Assembly: GCA_046160865.1 (NCBI GenBank)
Contig: JBJXHG010000083.1
Span: forward strand, 1-17,831
Source of the DNA: JBJXHG01 sp046160865
Lineage (GTDB): Bacteria > Planctomycetota > UBA1135 > GCA-002686595
DNA length: 17,831 nt
Reading direction: 5' to 3'
Made by a program: the position numbers and the translations under genes. The notes under the pieces were generated by a model, which was not told where the DNA came from, ran no database searches, and saw only the letters and a list, made by a program, of their open reading frames with translations. This document shows, piece after piece, positions 1-8,824 of this stretch (positions within the stretch are counted from its first letter, which is position 1; every line of letters starts with the position of its first letter).

Positions 1-19
1 CGATCTCCTCCGCGCTGGC

Positions 20-129
20 GGCGTTGCTCGGGTTCGGAAACCTGACAGGTTGCCTGCACCCTCGCGCCTTGCCAGCGACGACGATCTCGACCTTGGTGAA
101 AGCGAACTTCTGACTCAGGACACTAGCGT
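20..129. repeat. Left copy of 110-bp inverted terminal repeat
   Basis: Positions 20-129 are the reverse complement of 17722-17831. The only mismatch is position 100 (A) against 17751. Identity ends sharply at 129/130, inside what reads as the hepT coding frame. The repeat holds a short palindrome, AACCTG-A-CAGGTT, near 39-51. One mismatch means two separate genomic copies rather than an assembler overlap. The copies face outward, so they look like the same end of a multicopy element lying on both sides of the window. The element itself is not visible and its family is unknown. Confidence 0.9.
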
Positions 130-445
130 TCTGCTCGAGGACATCCTCGCGGCGATCGTCGCCATCCACGAATACACACTCGACATGGAGCTGAGCGACT
201 TCGTGGACGATCGAAAGACGGTGGACGCGGTCGTTCGGAATCTCGAGGTCATCGGCGAAGCCGCCAGGAAGATTCCGGAAGAAGTGAAGAGTGCGACTCC
301 GTCGATCGAGTGGCGCAAACTTGCCGGCCTCCGGAACATGCTCGCTCACGAGTACTTCCGGGTCGACGAGACGATCGTTTGGGATGTCGTGCTGACCAAA
401 CTTCCGCCGCTCGAACGCGAAGTGCGACGAATCATGGGTGGCTGA
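50..445 (+). CDS. HepT/DUF86-family ribonuclease toxin, 5' end replaced or fused at repeat
   Basis: From about residue 28 onward the product matches the HepT (DUF86, HEPN-fold) family. It has the LLEDILAAI opening helix, DRKTVDAVVRNLEVIGEAARKIP, WRKLAGLRNMLAHEYF, and an IVWDVV C-terminal helix. The catalytic RX4HXY motif is present as RNMLAHEY. HepT proteins are RNase toxins normally neutralised by a MntA-type nucleotidyltransferase that modifies the motif tyrosine. The only upstream in-frame start seen is TTG at 50. The first 27 residues are encoded by the 110-bp repeat and look unlike HepT, which usually starts just before the LLEDIL helix. The native start and the upstream antitoxin gene therefore appear to be lost or outside the window. 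The reading frame is open back to position 2. The family call is firm; the start and functionality are uncertain. Confidence 0.8.
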   Translation: MPAPSRLASDDDLDLGESELLTQDTSVLLEDILAAIVAIHEYTLDMELSDFVDDRKTVDAVVRNLEVIGEAARKIPEEVKSATPSIEWRKLAGLRNMLAHEYFRVDETIVWDVVLTKLPPLEREVRRIMGG

Positions 446-453
446 TCGCCACC
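437..453. terminator. Short hairpin between convergent hepT and gcvP
   Basis: GGTGGC and GCCACC form a perfect 6-bp stem around TGATC. The stem overlaps the hepT stop codon (443-445) and lies in the 33-bp gap before the 3' end of gcvP. No T-tract follows on either strand, so termination is only a suggestion based on its position between convergent genes. Confidence 0.3.
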
Positions 454-478
454 GTCGCGTCGCCGCACTTCTCCCGGT

Positions 479-3403
<2,925 letters not shown>

Positions 3404-3443
3404 GGAAAAGTGAGTCGAGAGAGTGGGGAGCGCGGAGCCTTCT

Positions 3444-3740
3444 TCAGCGCCAAGGAGCCTGTGGTGGAGTGGCCGAGCGGCGTGCGTTGCGCGCGAGCGC
3501 GAGGAACGTGATCAGCACGCCGCACGCGAGCGTCGCGACGACGCCGCGGAGCGTGGCATCCATTTCGTCGCCGAGCGCGTCCGCCGCGGCGCCGCTCGGA
3601 TCGAGTTGGAAGCTCTGTCCGGCGGCGTACCAGCGCCAGGCCCAGTACGCGGTCACGGCGATACACGCGATCGAAGCGATCACCGCCGTGCGCAGCGCGA
3701 CGGACAGGAGTCGATCCGTGCGCTCCGCGTTCGCCGTCAA
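3444..3740 (-). CDS. Small two-helix membrane protein inside the gcv operon
   Basis: I do not recognise this 98-residue product. The TTG start at 3738-3740 overlaps the gcvH stop in a TTGA, the classic arrangement for translational coupling. Two hydrophobic segments are clear: residues about 16-34 (VALRTAVIASIACIAVTAYW) and 66-83 (GVVATLACGVLITFLALA). They are separated by a roughly 30-residue loop containing SFQLDPSGAAADALGDEMD. The C-terminus is basic (RNARR). By the positive-inside rule both termini would be cytoplasmic and the loop outside. It sits between gcvH and gcvP, so it should be expressed with the glycine cleavage enzymes. A transport or regulatory role is speculation. Its hydrophobic pattern is unlike the Arg/Ser-rich out-of-frame ORFs nearby, which supports real coding. 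Confidence 0.72.
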   Translation of the reverse strand: MTANAERTDRLLSVALRTAVIASIACIAVTAYWAWRWYAAGQSFQLDPSGAAADALGDEMDATLRGVVATLACGVLITFLALARNARRSATPPQAPWR

Positions 3741-4135
3741 TGCGCGTGCGCGGACAAGAACTTCTCGTACGCCGCGGCGTCCATCAGCTTGTCGAACGAC
3801 TTCGAGTTCGGCTTCATGCGGATGAGCCAGCCCTTCTCCCACGGATCTTCCGCGAGGATCTCGAGGTGGTCCTCGATCGTCGGGTTGATCTCGATCACTT
3901 CGCCGGCGACGGGACTGTTCAGATCGGCGACGGCCTTCACCGACTCGATCTCGCCGAAGGTGTCGCCCGCTTCGAGCAAGCGGCCGACTTCGGGCAGATC
4001 GCAGTAGACGAGATCGCCTTCGTTGCCATTCGAGAGCTCCTTCACCGCGAAGTCGGTGATGCCGACGAGCACGGTGTCGCCTTCGAGTTTGACCCACTCG
4101 TGCGTTTCGAGGTATCGGCGGTCGTTCGGTCGCAT
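3737..4135 (-). CDS. gcvH: Glycine cleavage system H protein
   Basis: GcvH is the lipoyl carrier protein that shuttles the aminomethyl intermediate between GcvP, GcvT and lipoamide dehydrogenase. It has 132 residues, normal for the family. The ETHEWVKLEGDTVLVGITDFA opening, the lipoylation motif GEIESVKAVADLNSP with the modified lysine at K67, and the C-terminal NPTIEDHLEILAEDPWEKGWL block are all present. The ATG at 4133-4135 gives the canonical N-terminus. The gene starts 86 bp after gcvT and its stop overlaps the TTG start of the next gene. Confidence 0.97.
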   Translation of the reverse strand: MRPNDRRYLETHEWVKLEGDTVLVGITDFAVKELSNGNEGDLVYCDLPEVGRLLEAGDTFGEIESVKAVADLNSPVAGEVIEINPTIEDHLEILAEDPWEKGWLIRMKPNSKSFDKLMDAAAYEKFLSAHAH

Positions 4136-4204
4136 ATTGGTCTTCGAGCGGCTCTCGTGCCGCGGGTGGTTGGGGAAAGTGAGTTGGGAGGAATCGTTCG
4201 AATG

Positions 4205-4223
4205 GAGCGCGCCGCGCGCGCTC
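4205..4223 (-). other. Hairpin at the gcvT stop codon
   Basis: GAGCGCGC and GCGCGCTC form a perfect 8-bp stem with a 3-nt loop, overlapping the gcvT TGA (4222-4224) on the minus-strand transcript. No T-tract follows. It could protect a processed 3' end or reduce read-through to gcvH, whose product is usually needed in different amounts from GcvT. This is inferred from sequence only. Confidence 0.35.
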
Positions 4224-5319
4224 ACTTGCGTGTGCGCGAGAAGAACGGCAACGCGCGGAAGCGCGCGGGTTGGCGCTTGCCCTTGATGTCGATCTCGAGC
4301 TCGTCGCCGGGCTTGCCCTCGCCGACGGGGACATAGCCCGTCGCGATGTTCGTTCCGATCGTGGGGGAGACGGAGCCGCTGACGACCTCGCCGAGCTCGC
4401 GGCCGCCGCGGAAGAGCTTGTAGCCCTGTCGCGGAACGCGCGGACCGTCGGTCGTGACGCCGACGAGCGCGCGCTTCGGATTCTTCTGCGCGCGCTCGAG
4501 CGCGGCGCGTCCGATCCAATCGCCTTTGTCCGCGTGGAACGACACGCCGAACGCGAGGCCGGCCTCGATCGGATTGTGCGTTGCGTCGATCTCGTGTCCG
4601 TACAGCGGCATGCCGGCCTCGAGCCGCAGCGTGTCGCGCGCGCCGAGCCCAATGGGCGCGAGACCGCGCGGACGTCCGTTCGCGAGGACGGCACGCCACA
4701 CGCGCACGGCTTCTCGCGCTGGGATGTAGAGCTCGAAACCGTCCTCGCCGGTGTAACCGGTGCGGCTGACGCGCGTGTTCGGAAGTCCGCACAGCGTGCC
4801 GTACGCGAAGCGGTAGTAGCCCACGGACGCGAGGTCGAGATCCTGCACGAGATCCTGCAGCACGGCCTGCGACTCGGGACCTTGCAGTGCGATCATCGCG
4901 AGGTCGTCCGTCTGGTCCTCGATCTTCACGTCGAAGCCGCGCGCGTGCTCCCGCATCCACTGCAGGTCGACGTCGGTGTTCGACGCGTTCACGACGAGGA
5001 AGACTTCGTCCTCGCTGCGGTAGACGAGCAAGTCGTCGATCGGATTGCCGTCGTCCTTGCAGAACAGCGAGTAGCGGATCGCGCCGAGCGGGATCTTCGC
5101 GCAGAAGTTCGTCGCGATGCGGTCGACGAGCTTCACTCGATCGGGGCCCGTGATCCGCACGCGTCCCATGTGCGACAGGTCGAACAGCCCGACTTGGTTC
5201 CGCACCGTGCGCACCTCGTCGAGGATTGGCCCGTACTGCACCGGCATGTGCCAGCCGCCGAACTCGACGAGCTTGGCGCCGAGTGTCTGGTGCTCTCCGT
5301 GAAGCGGCGTTTCCTTCAT
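4222..5319 (-). CDS. gcvT: Aminomethyltransferase, T-protein of glycine cleavage system
   Basis: GcvT transfers the methylene group from aminomethyl-GcvH to tetrahydrofolate, releasing ammonia. The 365-residue product matches the family length. Recognisable blocks are the N-terminal TPLHGEHQTLGAKLVEFGGWHMPVQY, GLFDLSHMGRVRITGPD, the folate-site acidic pair in IDDLLVY (D95-D96), ALQGPESQ, SRTGYTGEDGFELY, and LGARDTLRLEAGMPLYG. The ATG at 5317-5319 gives the canonical start. The reading frame extends further upstream, but that part is riboswitch leader. It is the first gene of the operon and lies directly below a glycine riboswitch. Confidence 0.97.
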   Translation of the reverse strand: MKETPLHGEHQTLGAKLVEFGGWHMPVQYGPILDEVRTVRNQVGLFDLSHMGRVRITGPDRVKLVDRIATNFCAKIPLGAIRYSLFCKDDGNPIDDLLVYRSEDEVFLVVNASNTDVDLQWMREHARGFDVKIEDQTDDLAMIALQGPESQAVLQDLVQDLDLASVGYYRFAYGTLCGLPNTRVSRTGYTGEDGFELYIPAREAVRVWRAVLANGRPRGLAPIGLGARDTLRLEAGMPLYGHEIDATHNPIEAGLAFGVSFHADKGDWIGRAALERAQKNPKRALVGVTTDGPRVPRQGYKLFRGGRELGEVVSGSVSPTIGTNIATGYVPVGEGKPGDELEIDIKGKRQPARFRALPFFSRTRK

Positions 5320-5368
5320 GCGCGGGCGACGGGTCCTTGCGCGCGCCGGGTCGGGTCCCGAAAGGACG

Positions 5369-5406
5369 CAGGGGCGCACGACCCGCGTCAGCCGGTTGCG
5401 CCCCTG
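5369..5406 (-). promoter_or_regulatory. Strong hairpin in gcvT leader, candidate riboswitch expression platform
   Basis: CAGGGGCGCA and TGCGCCCCTG form a perfect 10-bp stem (5369-5378 with 5397-5406) around an 18-nt loop, between the aptamer and the gcvT start. No long U-run follows on the minus-strand transcript, so if it is a switch it may act by Rho or by translation. A second stem, CGCTTCC with GGAAGCG, lies closer to the aptamer at 5414-5442. Confidence 0.5.
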
Positions 5407-5459
5407 TCCGCTGCGCTTCCACGATCACGATCGGGGGAAGCGACGCATTCAGAGTCGTC

Positions 5460-5553
5460 CAGGCCTGGGTCCCTGGAGCCTGAGAGTTTCGCGCGGCTTT
5501 CCGCGCTTGCCCCTTCGGCGTCCGGCGTGGTGCCGGAACTCTCCCCAGGCCTG
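5460..5553 (-). promoter_or_regulatory. Glycine riboswitch aptamer (single)
   Basis: Read on the minus strand, the leader carries the conserved glycine aptamer blocks in order: GGGAGAG (complement of 5539-5545), CCGAAGGGGCAA (complement of 5507-5518), and AAACTCTCAGG (complement of 5479-5489). These are enclosed by a 9-bp P1 helix, CAGGCCTGG (5545-5553) pairing with CCAGGCCTG (5460-5468). Only one aptamer is visible; the usual tandem second copy is missing from the remaining 140 nt of leader. It should switch gcvTHP on when glycine is high. Confidence 0.95.
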
Positions 5554-5562
5554 AGGGCGGAG

Positions 5563-5591
5563 AATGTAGAGGACGGTCCGCCGCTCGCCAA
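5563..5591 (-). promoter_or_regulatory. Sigma70-like promoter of the gcv operon
   Basis: On the minus strand TTGGCG (complement of 5586-5591) and TACATT (complement of 5563-5568) are separated by exactly 17 bp. Each matches the consensus at 4 of 6 positions. The expected transcription start falls just before the first strand of riboswitch P1 at 5553, which fits well. Confidence 0.7.
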
Positions 5592-5605
5592 GTCCGGCGC
5601 GGCCC

Positions 5606-5689
5606 CGGAGCGCAGCGACCCAGCTTCGGAGCGCAGCGACTGAGCTTCGAAGCGCAGCGACTGAGCCCCGGAGCGCAGCGACCGAGCTT
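5606..5689. repeat. Four tandem 21-bp repeats upstream of the gcv promoter
   Basis: Four consecutive 21-bp units at 5606, 5627, 5648 and 5669 follow the pattern CGGAGCGCAGCGACNNAGCTT with a few substitutions. A decayed fifth unit begins at 5690. The array lies between the divergent gcvT and 5713 genes and ends 15 bp upstream of the gcv -35 element. Twenty-one bp is two helical turns, so the units face the same side of the DNA. It could be an operator array or simply slippage-generated repeat. Confidence 0.85.
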
Positions 5690-5712
5690 CACAGCGCGGG
5701 ATACAGTTCGAT

Positions 5713-7317
5713 GTGCCCCCCTCGCTCGGCCCCATCGTGCGGCTCCTGGGCTCGGCCGCGCTCCTTATATGCGTCCTCTGCGGAGCGCTGAGCGGCCCGA
5801 GCTCCGCCCAGGCCGTCGATCCGTTCGCGCCGCGCCTGCGCTGGTCGCGGGCCTCGAGCGCGAACACCCCGTGGCAACCGCGCGCGGTCGCATTCGGCGC
5901 GCGCGACAACGTCGTGTGGGCCGCCTGTCCGTTCGGCAACCCGCACTTCGCCCTCTTCTCGTCGAACGACCAAGGCAACGCGGCCCCGCTCGGAACCATG
6001 GCGCTCGATCCGTCGTCGAGCGGGCTGGCGGTCGCCGCGGCCAAGCGCGCGCAATCCTACTTCGCGCTGTGGCAAGAGCCGGATCCGACGCCGACCGCGC
6101 GCCGCACGCACCTGTGGGCATTCACGTTCGCCGACGGTCTCGTGCCGCGCTGGACGTACGACGCCGGCGTGCTCACGAACGGACCCGCGCGCATCGCGTG
6201 TGACGAGAGCGGGAGCACCGTGCTCGTCGCGCTCTGGCTCGACGGCAGTGGTGAGGTGCAGCTCGATGCACTCGATGCGGCGACCGGCGCTCGCCGCTGG
6301 AGATCCCGCTTCCACGCGGCCAACCTGAGCACGCTCGTGTGCGCGTCGTCCGGCGCGCGTGCGGTTGTCGCGGCCGGGCTCTCGCTGACCGTCGTCTCGG
6401 CGAGCGGTGCGGTGTTGCACCAGGAAGTCTTGCCGAGCGCGACGCAGGCGGTCGATCTCTCGGCGGATGGACGTTCGCTCGTGATCGGTGGCATCGGACG
6501 CGTACGCGTAGCGATCGACACCGGTGCGGGTTACGCGACCACGTTCGAAGCGCTCGCGTCCGCGAACGAGATCGCCTCGCGCGCCAGCCTTTCGGCGGAT
6601 GGGAGCACGCTCGCCGTCGCGTGGTGGCACTTCGGCAGCGGCACGAGCCTGCGCTTCGAAGTGTGGGACGTCGCGACGTCGACGCGCGTGTTCGTGCACG
6701 AGCAACTCGGAGCCGCGGGCGCGCTGCAGAACCTACCCGAAGTGGCGCGCGTGACGGCGGACGGTCGACGTGCCGCGTTCGGCGCGTGGGGCGACGGGAC
6801 GACGAAGCCCGAAGTCGTCGTGTGGGAGCGCGGATCGACGCAACCGAAGCTCGCGATCGACCTGCCCGGCAGCGTGTTCGCGCTCGCGATCGACGAGCGC
6901 GGCGAGCGACTGAGCGTTGGCGTAAAGCATGCGCACGCGAACGTGCTCGCGAACACGGGCGAGATCCGTCTGTACGACCTCGGTGCGCGCGATCTCGTGG
7001 CGCTCTCGCCGCCGCGCGTCGGCGGTGAGTTACGGCTCGCGGCGAAGCAAGCGGGCGCGCGTGCGTGTCACTTCCTGCTCGGGCTCGAGAGCGAGGTCGC
7101 GCTTCCGTTCCCCGGCATCGAGGGCTCGCTCTGGCTCAAGCGCGGTCGACTCGTGTTGCACACGGCGCCCTGCGACTCCGATGGACGCGCCGAACTGACG
7201 CTGCCGGTGCCGGACGATCCGGTGTACTCGGGCGTGTACCGTCACGTGCAGGCGATGTTCCGCACGGGCGATTCGTTTCGGTTCGGGATGACGGTGTTGC
7301 ACGAGCTCGTGCTCTAG
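5713..7317 (+). CDS. Secreted beta-propeller protein with C-terminal beta-domain
   Basis: The product is 534 residues from a GTG at 5713; an ATG two bases upstream is in another frame. Residues 1-34 form a Sec signal peptide (hydrophobic LLGSAALLICVLCGAL, cleavage likely after SSAQA). The body has repeated blade-like strands of WD40/YVTN type, such as SADGRSLVIGG, SADGSTLAVAWW..LRFEVWDVAT, TADGRRAAFGAWG..EVVVWERG and AIDERGERLSVGV..GEIRLYDLG. Residues from about 425 to the end form a separate beta-rich domain (LPFPGIEGSLWL, LPVPDDPVYSGVYRHVQAMF). I associate this style of C-terminal domain with secreted planctomycete proteins, but this is from memory. There is no clear Shine-Dalgarno and little room for a leader next to the 21-bp repeats. 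No enzymatic motif was seen. Confidence 0.85.
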   Translation: MPPSLGPIVRLLGSAALLICVLCGALSGPSSAQAVDPFAPRLRWSRASSANTPWQPRAVAFGARDNVVWAACPFGNPHFALFSSNDQGNAAPLGTMALDPSSSGLAVAAAKRAQSYFALWQEPDPTPTARRTHLWAFTFADGLVPRWTYDAGVLTNGPARIACDESGSTVLVALWLDGSGEVQLDALDAATGARRWRSRFHAANLSTLVCASSGARAVVAAGLSLTVVSASGAVLHQEVLPSATQAVDLSADGRSLVIGGIGRVRVAIDTGAGYATTFEALASANEIASRASLSADGSTLAVAWWHFGSGTSLRFEVWDVATSTRVFVHEQLGAAGALQNLPEVARVTADGRRAAFGAWGDGTTKPEVVVWERGSTQPKLAIDLPGSVFALAIDERGERLSVGVKHAHANVLANTGEIRLYDLGARDLVALSPPRVGGELRLAAKQAGARACHFLLGLESEVALPFPGIEGSLWLKRGRLVLHTAPCDSDGRAELTLPVPDDPVYSGVYRHVQAMFRTGDSFRFGMTVLHELVL

Positions 7318-7321
7318 CGAA

Positions 7322-7631
7322 GCGCGCCTCGCGCGCCGAGCATGCGCGTAGCGCGTCTCGCGCGTAGCGCTTTAAACGGCGGGGACCCGTTGCAGCTGCC
7401 TACGCCCTGCTGTGACGCGAAGCTTGCTTGCGCTTCTCGTCTGCGGGTTGCGAGAGCCCGTCACTCCTCTTCGTCGACATGTCGAGCGTCGCAGTCTGCG
7501 CCAAGGCAACTGCGCGTCAACGGCACCGTGGCAACGCACAGTCGGGCGTTCGCAGTTGCAACGGGTCCCCGCCGGTTAAAGCGCTACGCGCGCAAGGCGC
7601 GCTTCGCGCATGTGACGCGCGCGAGGCGCGC
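7322..7631. repeat. Foldback element: imperfect inverted repeat with arms of about 80 bp
   Basis: The arms are 7322-7399 and 7552-7631. The inner 41 bp (7359-7399 with 7552-7592) match with two mismatches, and the outer parts match with a few substitutions and short gaps. The spacer is about 152 bp and contains the 12-bp palindrome TCGACATGTCGA at 7474-7485, near the centre. The structure fills the 317-bp gap between the convergent propeller (stop 7317) and pilin (stop 7635) genes. No protein-like frame is seen inside it. It could be a MITE-like element or a structured bidirectional 3' region. Confidence 0.85.
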
Positions 7632-7634
7632 GCG

Positions 7635-8402
7635 TCACTGGACCGGCGTCCACACCGTTCCGTCATTGCCACCGGCCGTGCCGACGCGCGCTTGCGACGC
7701 CATGTTGCCCGGCACGGTGTAGGCCTCGTCGAACGCAGGCATGTGCGTGATGCCGTCGAACGGAACGGCGGCGCGGTTCGCGCACTGATGTAGGTCGCCC
7801 GATTGGTTCACGAAGAACATGCGGTTTCCGCTGCGGCTAGCGGCGACGGGCCACGCATAGGCGCACCACAGAGTCTCGCTCGCCTGTGAATCGGGCATCG
7901 CGGCCGGATCGCCACCGCCGACGAGCGCGAGCTCCGCAATCGCGGGCGTTACGCCGCCCGCCGGCGCGCCGGGCAACCAGATCTGGAAGTAGTAGCCCGA
8001 GCGCGAGACGAGACTCTGCGCATTGACGACGCCGAGCGGCGCGCTCAGCGGTGACGGTGTGAGATCGTCGATGCCCGGAATTCCCGGCTGCGGACCGAGC
8101 GGCGACACGACGCGCAGCGGAACCGTGCCGGCGAGTTCCCCGAAGAAGCCGAACTCTCCGGCTCCGTCCGAATCGGTGTCGATCGCGCCAAGCGTGCGCA
8201 GTTGCTCTTGCGCCGTCGACACGAGGCGCAACGTCGAGATGGCGGCCGCCTCGTTGGCCGTCAGGCGCGCGCCGACCATTTGCGGCAGCGCGATCGAAGC
8301 GATCGTCGCGATGATCGCGACCACGATCATCAGCTCCGTGAGCGAGAAGCCCGTGCTCTCGCTCGTCGGACGCGGAAACGCGGAAGGCCGAAGTGTCTGC
8401 AT
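7635..8402 (-). CDS. Type IV pilin-like / pseudopilin protein
   Basis: The 255-residue product has a prepilin peptidase site, G18|FSLTE, with the conserved Glu at mature position 5. It is followed by the hydrophobic helix LMIVVAIIATIASIALPQMVGAR. The mature globular part holds EAAAISTLRLVSTAQEQLR, as seen in many pilin-like proteins, and two cysteines (WCAYAW and HQCANR) that could form a C-terminal disulfide. ATG at 8400-8402 has GAGGGG nine bases upstream. It is not the DUF1559 type common in planctomycetes, whose helix reads GFTLIELLVVIAIIAIL. No pilus or type II secretion assembly genes lie nearby, so whether it forms a pilus, a pseudopilus or a free surface protein is open. Confidence 0.87.
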   Translation of the reverse strand: MQTLRPSAFPRPTSESTGFSLTELMIVVAIIATIASIALPQMVGARLTANEAAAISTLRLVSTAQEQLRTLGAIDTDSDGAGEFGFFGELAGTVPLRVVSPLGPQPGIPGIDDLTPSPLSAPLGVVNAQSLVSRSGYYFQIWLPGAPAGGVTPAIAELALVGGGDPAAMPDSQASETLWCAYAWPVAASRSGNRMFFVNQSGDLHQCANRAAVPFDGITHMPAFDEAYTVPGNMASQARVGTAGGNDGTVWTPVQ

Positions 8403-8824
8403 GTTGAGTTGCCCCTCGTTGCGTCGCTGCGCTGCGCAGCTCGTTCAACCCGCCTCGATCAGTCTGCATCGGCCCACGCAACCGCGGTTCTTGAGCGCTC
8501 GTGCGGGATCGCACGCGCTGCGTTCCGAACGCGGTGTCGCACCTCCCGAGCCCGGAGCCGCGCGTGCGGAAACGCTGCCGCAAATCACGTGAGCCCACAT
8601 CACTCACTGCGTCCGTGCGAGGTGGCGCGACCGCGGTCGGATGCGGCGAGAAATGAGGCCTAGCGGCGCTCGGGGAGCGCGTGCGGGCTCAAGGCTCCGC
8701 GCGCAGCGGTTCGATACGAAGCCCGTTCCGAGGCGACGCATCCCCCGCGGTCCCGGCGAATCGACCTTCGCCACCGCCCCACGTGCGCCCCGGTATGCGC
8801 CCCATCGAACCGAGGATCACCGCG
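8403..8824. other. Divergent intergenic region between pilin and lipoprotein genes
   Basis: No coding frame here is convincing; the open frames are Arg-rich shadows. The region must hold both divergent promoters, but I cannot place convincing -35/-10 pairs. Short perfect palindromes occur at 8426-8440 (GCTGCGC-T-GCGCAGC) and 8520-8532 (GCGTTC-C-GAACGC), and a TTCG-ATA-CGAA inverted repeat lies near 8710. They are possible operators without further support. Confidence 0.5.

Noticed and set aside
5320..5459. Second glycine aptamer after the first
   Set aside because: The conserved GGAGAG, CCGAAGGGGCAA and AAACTCTCAGG blocks are not repeated; only simple hairpins are seen.
5606..5689. CRISPR-like array
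   Set aside because: The units are directly adjacent 21-bp tandem repeats without unique spacers, and no cas genes are present.
8681..8824. Upstream extension of the Ig-like lipoprotein to 8681
   Set aside because: It would bury the signal peptide behind 48 residues; the ATG at 8825 has GAGGA at proper spacing.
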